DNA from: Oscillospiraceae bacterium
GTDB taxonomy: Bacteria; Bacillota_A; Clostridia; Oscillospirales; Oscillospiraceae
Direction of reading: 5' to 3'
DNA length: 11,100 nucleotides
Assembly (NCBI GenBank): GCA_017627975.1
Contig: JAGAFT010000046.1
Location: 1-11,100, forward strand
In this document: in pieces, positions 6,967 to 11,100 of the stretch
Position numbering within the stretch: position 1 is the stretch's first letter
How the letters are laid out: each line of letters starts with the position of its first letter
Notes under the pieces: generated by a model
The model's input: the letters and a program-made list of their open reading frames with translations, nothing else
The model's database searches: none
What the model was told of the DNA's origin: nothing
Made by a program: the position numbers and the translations under genes

Positions 6967-7404
6967 TTACTTTTTCTGGCTCTTCAGCTCTTCGAGGATG
7001 GAAGCGAGAAGCTCTTCGGTGGTGGGGCCGGCAGGCTCTTCGGCTGCGGCTTCCTCTTCTTCCTTCTTCTTCATGGCGGCCTTAGCGAGCTCGGAAGCCT
7101 TGTTGGCGGCCTTCATGATCGAGAAAATCACCAGGGCGATAACAAGGAAGTTGATGACGGCGCCGACAAAGGTGCCGAGACCGAGGACGATGGCTTCGGA
7201 ATCGGCCGTGGCGGCGCGCAGGGTGATGTTCAGGGCGTCCGTATTGGGGCTCTTGAAGATTGCGGCGAGCAGCGGGGTGATGACGTCTGCGACCAGCGAA
7301 TTGGTGATGGCGCCGAACGCACCGCCGATGACGACGCCGATTGCCATCTGCAGCGCGTTGCCTTTGGCAATGAACTCTTTGAATTCTTCGATAAATTTCT
7401 TCAT
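6967..7404 (-). CDS. mscL: Large-conductance mechanosensitive channel MscL
   Basis: MscL is a homopentameric membrane channel that opens under high tension to release solutes during hypo-osmotic shock. The 145 residues begin with an amphipathic N-terminal helix (MKKFIEEFKEFIAKGN). TM1, about 17-45 (ALQMAIGVVIGGAFGAITNS), carries the small-residue gate. A periplasmic loop spans about 50-72, TM2 spans about 73-97 (LGTFVGAVINFLVIALVIF), and a charged, Ala/Glu-rich cytoplasmic tail ends in the helix TTEELLASILEELKSQKK. The ATG at 7402-7404 follows AGAGGGA at good spacing. It lies 68 bases after serS with no convincing promoter between, so it is probably the last gene of the parA-parB-serS-mscL unit; the terminator at 6909-6948 follows. 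No functional link to replication is implied. Confidence 0.97.
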   Translation of the reverse strand: MKKFIEEFKEFIAKGNALQMAIGVVIGGAFGAITNSLVADVITPLLAAIFKSPNTDALNITLRAATADSEAIVLGLGTFVGAVINFLVIALVIFSIMKAANKASELAKAAMKKKEEEEAAAEEPAGPTTEELLASILEELKSQKK

Positions 7405-7472
7405 GGGGATCCCTCTCTTTCTATTTTTTACGGTTTAAAAACCGCAGATTTACATATTTTGGAAAGCCGGAC

Positions 7473-8792
7473 TTATTTCTTCGGAATCAGGACCTTGGTT
7501 CCGCCCATGTAGGGCCAGAGCACCTCGGGAATGGTGACGCTTCCGTCGGCCTGAAGGTGGTTCTCCAGGAATGCAATCAGCATGCGCGGAGGTGCGACGA
7601 CGGTGTTGTTCAGCGTATGCGGCAGATAAGTCTTTCCGTCCTCGCCCTTGACGCGGATCTTCAGGCGGCGGGCCTGGGCATCGGAGAGATTGGAGCAGGA
7701 GCAGACCTCAAAGTATTTCTTCTGTCTGGGAGACCAGGCTTCAATGTCACAGGATTTGACCTTTAGATCCGCCAGGTCGCCGGAGCAGCACTCCAGCTGA
7801 CGCACGGGAATTTCCATGCTGCGGAACAGCTCCACCGAGAAGCGCCACATCTTTTCATACCAAGCCATGGAATCCTCGGGCTTGCAGACGACGATCATCT
7901 CCTGCTTCTCAAACTGGTGGATGCGGTAAACGCCGCGTTCTTCAATGCCGTGGGCGCCCTTTTCCTTCCGGAAGCAGGGGGAATAGCTGGTCAGAGTCTG
8001 GGGAAGCTGATCCTCGGTCAGAATCTGGTCGATGAACTTGCCGATCATGGAGTGCTCGGAGGTTCCGATCAGATAGAGGTCCTCTCCTTCAATCTTGTAC
8101 ATCATGGCATCCATGTCGTTCTGACTCATGACGCCTTCCACCACGTTGCCGTGAATCATGAAGGGGGGGATGCAGTAAATAAAGCCCTTGTTGATCATGA
8201 AGTCACGGGCATAGGCCAGCACGGCGGAGTGCAGACGGGCGATGTCCCCCATGAGATAGTAGAAGCCGTTTCCGGAGGTTCTTCCGGCCGCATCCATGTC
8301 GATGCCGTTGAAGCGCTCCATAATCTCGGTATGATAAGGAATTTCATAATCCGGTACGACGGGTTCCCCGAAGCGTTCGACTTCGACGTTGAAGCTGTCG
8401 TCCGGTCCGAGGGGAACGGAGGGGTCAATGATATTCGGAATGAGAAGCATGCGCCGGTAGATCTCATCGGCATATTCTTCTTCCAGCTTTTCCAGCTCTG
8501 CAAGGCGCTCGTCATTGGCCTTGACGGCGGCCATGTTGGCGTCAATCTCCGCCTGAATGGCGGCTTTTTCTTCCTCCGCGGCTTTCTTCAGCTTTCCGAA
8601 GAGCGGGCCGTTTGCCTTGCTCAGCTTGTTCTTCTGAGCGCGCAGTTCGCTTGCCTCGGTAATGGCGGCGCGGTTTTTGGCATCCAGCTCAATGACCTCG
8701 TCCACCAGCGGAAGCTTGGCATCCTGGTATTTTTTCCGGATGTTTTCCTTCACGAGCTCCGGGTTTTCCCGGACAAATCTGATATCCAGCAT
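7473..8792 (-). CDS. serS: Serine--tRNA ligase
   Basis: SerRS charges tRNA-Ser (and tRNA-Sec where present) with serine; it is a class II synthetase. The 439 residues start with MLDIRFVRENPELVKENI and a long antiparallel coiled-coil arm (about 27-110, Lys/Glu/Ala-rich) that grips the tRNA variable arm. The catalytic domain has LIGTSEHSMIGKF (241-253), motif 2 CFRKEKGAHGIEERGVYRIHQFEK (273-296) and motif 3 TVVAPPRMLIAFLEN (397-411, R403). These differ from common bacterial forms (TAEVPLTN; motif 3 like GLAVGR): the TSE triplet recalls eukaryal enzymes and TSEH haloarchaeal ones. The ATG at 8790-8792 has AAAGGAGA 6 bases upstream. There is no room for a T-box leader in the 74-base gap after parB. 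In Clostridia serS often lies near parAB, as here. Confidence 0.97.
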   Translation of the reverse strand: MLDIRFVRENPELVKENIRKKYQDAKLPLVDEVIELDAKNRAAITEASELRAQKNKLSKANGPLFGKLKKAAEEEKAAIQAEIDANMAAVKANDERLAELEKLEEEYADEIYRRMLLIPNIIDPSVPLGPDDSFNVEVERFGEPVVPDYEIPYHTEIMERFNGIDMDAAGRTSGNGFYYLMGDIARLHSAVLAYARDFMINKGFIYCIPPFMIHGNVVEGVMSQNDMDAMMYKIEGEDLYLIGTSEHSMIGKFIDQILTEDQLPQTLTSYSPCFRKEKGAHGIEERGVYRIHQFEKQEMIVVCKPEDSMAWYEKMWRFSVELFRSMEIPVRQLECCSGDLADLKVKSCDIEAWSPRQKKYFEVCSCSNLSDAQARRLKIRVKGEDGKTYLPHTLNNTVVAPPRMLIAFLENHLQADGSVTIPEVLWPYMGGTKVLIPKK

Positions 8793-8836
8793 AGTATTCT
8801 CCTTTATCTCAATGATGTCAAATAGTCAAAACTGCC

Positions 8837-8860
8837 CGGAAACGGAAAAATCCGTCTCCG
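8837..8860 (-). terminator. Hairpin between parB and serS (weak terminator or attenuator)
   Basis: CGGAAACGG (8837-8845) faces CCGTCTCCG (8852-8860). In the minus-strand RNA this is a 9-bp stem with one G-U pair and a six-base loop, only seven bases after the parB stop. What follows is GGCAGTTTTGAC, a short T run, so termination would be partial. It could set the ratio of parAB to serS message. Confidence 0.45.
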
Positions 8861-8866
8861 CTGTGT

Positions 8867-9745
8867 TCAGGATCGAAGTGCTCTGAGAATCGAGACCAGT
8901 GCCTCGCGATCGTCGGCATTGTCATAGAAGAGCTCAATCTTTCCGCGGTTGTTCTTTTCCGAAAGAGCGACTCTCCGTCCCAGGACGGAAGAGAGCTCTT
9001 CGGACAGGGCGGAGGCATAATCCACCTCGTCTTCCGCAGCCGCTTCTTCTTCCTCCAGGGCTTTGGCCGCTTCTTTTTTCAGACGGGAAACCATCTGCTC
9101 GGTCTTCCGTACGGAGAGCGTTTTGGCCAGCACCTGTTCGGCGGCGCGCTTCTGCAGAGAGGGATCCTCGAGAGCCAGCAGGGTGCGCGCGTGACCGGCG
9201 GAGAGAACGCCGCTCTCCACCATCTCGGAAACCGGAGCGCTCAGATTCAGCAGGCGGAGCGCATTGGCTACCGCCGAACGGGACTTCCCGACACCGGCCG
9301 CGGCCTCCTCCTGGGTCAGGTCGTAGTCCTGCATCAGTTTCTGATACCCGCGGGCTTCTTCCATCGGGTTCAGGTCTTCTCTCTGCAGGTTTTCCACCAG
9401 GGCCAGCTCCGCGACACTCTGGTCATCGGCACGAAGAACCCGCACCGGAATTTCCGCCAGGCCGGCCAGACGGGCAGCGCGCCAGCGCCGCTCTCCGGCA
9501 ATAATCTGATAATCTCCCGAATCCAGCTTGCGGACGATCACCGGCTGAATCAGGCCGTGTCTGGAGATGGATGCGGCAAGATCCTGCAGCCGTTCCTCGT
9601 CAAAGTGGTCTCTGGGCTGATCCTGTCGGGGTTCCACCCTGGTGATGGGAAGCGTAAGAACCTCTTCATCCTCCAGCATTTGAAGCTCTGTTCCGAACAG
9701 TGCCTCCAGGCCGATGCCGAGACCGCGTTTCTCTTTTACTGCCAT
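8867..9745 (-). CDS. parB: Chromosome partitioning protein ParB (Spo0J)
   Basis: ParB is a CTP-dependent DNA clamp that loads at parS, slides onto flanking DNA and recruits SMC/condensin and ParA to the origin region. The 292 residues show an N-terminal ParA-contacting segment (KRGLGIGLEALFG), the CTP-binding GERRWRAARLAG (84-95) and ENLQR (118-122), a helix-turn-helix LTQEEAAAGVGKSRSAVANALRLL (143-166) that reads parS, a Lys/Glu-rich linker (about 222-240) and a C-terminal dimerisation domain ending ALVSILRALRS. The ATG at 9743-9745 overlaps the parA stop by 10 nt, so the pair is translationally coupled. Cognate parS sites lie at 10573-10588 and 10610-10625. It could in principle be the paralogue Noc, but pairing with parA and the TGTTTCACGTGAAACA sites favours Spo0J. 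Confidence 0.96.
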   Translation of the reverse strand: MAVKEKRGLGIGLEALFGTELQMLEDEEVLTLPITRVEPRQDQPRDHFDEERLQDLAASISRHGLIQPVIVRKLDSGDYQIIAGERRWRAARLAGLAEIPVRVLRADDQSVAELALVENLQREDLNPMEEARGYQKLMQDYDLTQEEAAAGVGKSRSAVANALRLLNLSAPVSEMVESGVLSAGHARTLLALEDPSLQKRAAEQVLAKTLSVRKTEQMVSRLKKEAAKALEEEEAAAEDEVDYASALSEELSSVLGRRVALSEKNNRGKIELFYDNADDREALVSILRALRS

Positions 9746-10509
9746 GTTCGTTTTCCTTCGTTTTTGTTGATGAATTCCTCCGCCAGGGCAAGGTATGCCC
9801 TGCTTCCCTTGTTGCTGCGGTCGTACACCACGCCCGGAAGTCCGTGGCTGGGCGCCTCGGAGAGGCGGACCGAACGGGGGATGACGGTCTGATAGACTTT
9901 ATCCGGCATAAACCTGCGCAGTTCGTTTTCCACCTGCAAGGTGAGGTTGGCCCGTGCGTCGTACATGGTAAGCAGGATCCCTTCAATATGGAGCCGGCGG
10001 TTCAGACGGGAAGAGCACATGCGAATGCTGCTGATGAGATCTGCGATCCCCTCCAGCGCGTAATACTCACACTGCATCGGAATCAGCACGCTGTCCGCCG
10101 CGGCGAGGGCATTGACGGTAATCAGTTCCAGCGAGGGGGGACAGTCCAGAAACATGTAGTCATATTCGGTATAGAGCCGCTGCAGCGCAGTATAGAGAAT
10201 TTTCTCCCGGTTGCTGCGGGAAATCAGCTCTACTGTCGCCGCGGCAAATTCTCTGCCGCTGGGAATGATGTCACCGAAATCCGTGTGAACGACACAGTCT
10301 TCGCTGGGAACATCATGGATCAGCATATCGTAGATGTTCGGCGTGCGGCTTTTTTTGACGCCCATGCCGGAACTGGCATTTCCCTGAGGATCACAGTCGA
10401 CCAGAAGAACACGTTTTCCGGAAAGAGAGAGCGCAGCACAGAGGTTGACACAGCTGGTGGTCTTTCCGACACCGCCCTTCTGATTGGCGAATGCAATGAT
10501 TTTTGCCAT
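9736..10509 (-). CDS. parA: Chromosome partitioning ATPase ParA (Soj)
   Basis: A Walker-type ParA/MinD ATPase that binds DNA non-specifically as an ATP dimer and is stimulated by ParB; in B. subtilis, Soj also controls DnaA activity. The 257 residues show the deviant Walker A KGGVGKTT (11-18, with the signature lysine K11), the A' motif LLVDCDPQGNAS (35-46), Walker B MFLDCPPS (119-126) and the C-terminal RSVRLSEAPSHGLP (212-225), typical of Soj, with surface arginines for DNA binding. The ATG at 10507-10509 has AGGAG 12 bases upstream, a longer than ideal spacing. The promoter at 10544-10572 abuts a parS site, pointing to ParB feedback. It overlaps parB by 10 nt. No rsmG (gidB) or noc lies upstream, unlike in B. 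subtilis. Confidence 0.97.
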   Translation of the reverse strand: MAKIIAFANQKGGVGKTTSCVNLCAALSLSGKRVLLVDCDPQGNASSGMGVKKSRTPNIYDMLIHDVPSEDCVVHTDFGDIIPSGREFAAATVELISRSNREKILYTALQRLYTEYDYMFLDCPPSLELITVNALAAADSVLIPMQCEYYALEGIADLISSIRMCSSRLNRRLHIEGILLTMYDARANLTLQVENELRRFMPDKVYQTVIPRSVRLSEAPSHGLPGVVYDRSNKGSRAYLALAEEFINKNEGKRTWQ

Positions 10510-10533
10510 AGGTCTCAGAATCTCCTGTCATAA

Positions 10534-10543
10534 TCACGCGTGA
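10534..10543. repeat. Palindrome TCACGCGTGA at the presumed parA transcription start
   Basis: A perfect 10-bp palindrome beginning directly after the parA -10 hexamer, where transcription should start (near 10537). TTCACGCG also occurs in the rpsT leader (10795-10802). It could be an operator or a short leader hairpin; no known regulator is recognised. Confidence 0.35.
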
Positions 10544-10572
10544 ATTATAACAGCAAACGGGAAAGAATGCAA
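10544..10572 (-). promoter_or_regulatory. parA-parB promoter
   Basis: On the minus strand, TTGCAT (10572-10567), a 17-base spacer and a perfect TATAAT (10549-10544), giving a leader of about 28 bases before the parA ATG. The -35 hexamer directly adjoins the parS palindrome at 10573-10588. Bound or spreading ParB should therefore affect polymerase access. Confidence 0.75.
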
Positions 10573-10588
10573 TGTTTCACGTGAAACA
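10573..10588. promoter_or_regulatory. parS site 1
   Basis: TGTTTCACGTGAAACA, a perfect 16-bp palindrome that differs by one base from the B. subtilis parS consensus TGTTCCACGTGAAACA. It is the loading site for the ParB encoded at 8867-9745 and abuts the -35 element of parA. Confidence 0.96.
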
Positions 10589-10605
10589 ATATGAGGAGTT
10601 TTGAA

Positions 10606-10629
10606 AAAATGTTTCACGTGAAACATTTT
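10606..10629. promoter_or_regulatory. parS site 2 within a 24-bp palindrome
   Basis: An identical TGTTTCACGTGAAACA at 10610-10625, extended by AAAA and TTTT to a perfect 24-bp palindrome. Its centre is 37 bp from the centre of site 1, roughly 3.5 helical turns. The two sites form a compact ParB loading point between the divergent parA and rpsT genes. Confidence 0.95.
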
Positions 10630-10721
10630 CTGCCTCAAAAAAGAACGGTGGTTTTTACCAAATATTGTGGAAAAACCCGATCTTGAATACAAGAAATTGA
10701 CATACACCGGGAAAACAGAAA

Positions 10722-10765
10722 AAAACCGGGAAAAGCTCAAGAAAATGCTTGCTTTTCCCGGTTTT
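10722..10765. repeat. 15-bp perfect inverted repeat over the rpsT -35 region
   Basis: AAAACCGGGAAAAGC (10722-10736) is matched exactly by GCTTTTCCCGGTTTT (10751-10765) around a 14-base loop. On the minus strand the stem runs into seven Ts, and on the plus strand into TTTTCTTT, so it could act as a bidirectional terminator. However, its right arm contains most of the presumed rpsT -35 hexamer, which also suits an operator. Confidence 0.8.
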
Positions 10766-10777
10766 CTTTGCTATAAT
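10749..10777 (+). promoter_or_regulatory. rpsT promoter
   Basis: TTGCTT (10749-10754), a 17-base spacer and a perfect TATAAT (10772-10777), with transcription expected near 10784 and a leader of about 50 bases. The -35 half overlaps the right arm of the inverted repeat at 10722-10765. Confidence 0.75.
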
Positions 10778-10785
10778 CACTAAAC

Positions 10786-10803
10786 GCGAGTGATTTCACG
10801 CGC
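10786..10803 (+). promoter_or_regulatory. Small hairpin in the rpsT leader
   Basis: GCGAGTG (10786-10792) faces CACGCGC (10797-10803) with one A-G mismatch and the loop ATTT. It would lie at the very 5' end of the rpsT mRNA. It may stabilise the message or take part in autoregulation; neither is shown. Confidence 0.35.
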
Positions 10804-10833
10804 TATCTTTTAGAGGAGGAGGTGGCAATCTGC

Positions 10834-11097
10834 ATGGCAAATATCAAGTCTTCTGCCAAGAGGGATCTGAAGTCCAAGGAGCTGCGTGCGAAGAATCGCG
10901 CGGAAAAGACCGCTCTGAAGACCACAATGAAAAAGTTCGAGGCAGCTGTGATCGAGGGTAATAAGGACGCAGCCGCCGATGCCTATAAAGTTGCTGTTAA
11001 GACTGTTGACCGTGCTGCCGGCAAGGGCCTGCTGCACAAGAACAATGCGGCACGTAAAAAGTCCGCGATGGCCGGTAAGCTCAACGGCCTGAACTGA
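10834..11097 (+). CDS. rpsT: 30S ribosomal protein S20
   Basis: S20 (bS20) binds 16S rRNA early in 30S assembly as a three-helix bundle. The 87 residues match the family length: MANIKSSAKRDLKSKELRAKNRAEKTALKT (Lys/Arg-rich first helix), the central AAADAYKVAVKTVDRAAGKGLLHKNNAARKKS, and an end in MAGKLNGLN. The ATG at 10834 is chosen because the family begins MANIKS and AGGAGGTG lies at 10817-10824, nine bases upstream; an in-frame GTG at 10822 falls inside that ribosome binding site. It is the only plus-strand gene and is divergent from parA. The stop ends 3 bases before the window edge, so the downstream neighbour is unseen (gpr follows rpsT in several Clostridia, which could not be checked here). 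Its own promoter is at 10749-10777. Confidence 0.98.
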   Translation: MANIKSSAKRDLKSKELRAKNRAEKTALKTTMKKFEAAVIEGNKDAAADAYKVAVKTVDRAAGKGLLHKNNAARKKSAMAGKLNGLN

Positions 11098-11100
11098 GAA

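Larger units (their letters stand above)
10510..10833. other. Divergent parA-rpsT intergenic region
   Basis: 324 bases without a credible gene. In order it holds the parA leader with the TCACGCGTGA palindrome, the parA promoter, two parS sites, a single near-consensus DnaA box TGTGGAAAA (10666-10674; one mismatch to TGTGGATAA), two direct copies of ACCGGGAAAA (10706-10715 and 10725-10734) plus one inverted copy (10753-10762), a 15-bp inverted repeat, the rpsT promoter and its leader. A 68-codon open frame on the minus strand (10534-10740) is rejected because it is largely parS translated. Confidence 0.85.

Noticed and set aside
7431..7444. CGGTTTAAAAACCG hairpin between serS and mscL
   Set aside because: A short AT-rich stem with no T run after it on the minus strand; too weak to call a terminator.
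8791..8820. TTGACA followed 17 bases later by AATACT just before serS
   Set aside because: The -10 would overlap the serS start codon and its ribosome binding site, putting the transcription start inside the gene.
8793..8866. T-box riboswitch upstream of serS
   Set aside because: The parB-serS gap is only 74 bases and contains no T-box core; too short for the element.
10697..10702. Perfect TTGACA upstream of rpsT
   Set aside because: No -10-like hexamer at 16-18 bases; the spacing leads into an A run. The TTGCTT-17-TATAAT promoter fits better.
10534..10740. 68-codon minus-strand open frame across the parS region
   Set aside because: It is the translation of the two parS palindromes (FHVKHF and VSRET-like segments) and AT-rich spacer; it overlaps the parA promoter, so it is not a gene.
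1..11100. Possible mobile element, CRISPR array or defence system
   Set aside because: No transposase, integrase, spaced repeats, tRNA target or foreign-looking gene was found; every open stretch is accounted for by housekeeping genes.

Overview
The window is a chromosomal replication-origin neighbourhood from a Gram-positive, Firmicutes-type bacterium. On the minus strand the order dnaA-dnaN-yaaA(S4)-recF-remB-gyrB-gyrA is the conserved origin order of Bacillota. The presence of remB (DUF370), the AGGAGG-type ribosome binding sites, the moderately high GC content and the soj/spo0J-serS neighbourhood make Clostridia the best guess (perhaps a Lachnospiraceae or relative). Genus and species cannot be read from this sequence.

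Layout from left to right: gyrA (N-terminal 182 codons only, minus), gyrB, remB, recF, an S4-domain yaaA-type gene and dnaN. These six are packed tail to head, with three overlapping junctions, and look like one transcription unit reading leftward. A 213-base AT-rich gap (5220-5432) separates dnaN from dnaA and is the best oriC candidate: it holds repeated TGTCGAAAA-type 9-mers in both orientations, a DnaA-trio-like stretch and inverted repeats. dnaA follows, with a clear promoter (TTGCAA-17-TATAAT) at 6790-6818. Two tandem intrinsic terminators (6875-6948) isolate it from mscL. Then come mscL, serS, parB and parA, all on the minus strand. A 324-base divergent gap (10510-10833) carries two identical, perfect parS palindromes, the parA promoter, a 15-bp inverted repeat and the rpsT promoter. 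rpsT (ribosomal protein S20) is the only plus-strand gene.

The genes form a replication-initiation and chromosome-segregation set. DnaA opens the origin, the DnaN clamp tethers polymerase, RecF acts at gaps and stalled forks, gyrase relieves supercoils, and ParA/ParB at parS organise and partition the origin. serS, mscL and rpsT are housekeeping passengers.

There is no mobile element, CRISPR array, defence system or evident new multi-gene system. The most notable points are: (1) origin 9-mers that depart from TTATCCACA, together with an Asp-to-Asn change in DnaA's base-reading motif (GRNHTT instead of GRDHTT); (2) parS pairs abutting the parA promoter; (3) a 15-bp inverted repeat built over the rpsT -35 region; (4) a SerRS with archaeal/eukaryal-like active-site motifs; and (5) a gene order in which dnaA, mscL, serS and parAB all point toward the presumed origin, without the rpmH-rnpA-yidC-jag-mnmE-mnmG-rsmG block often found beside dnaA.
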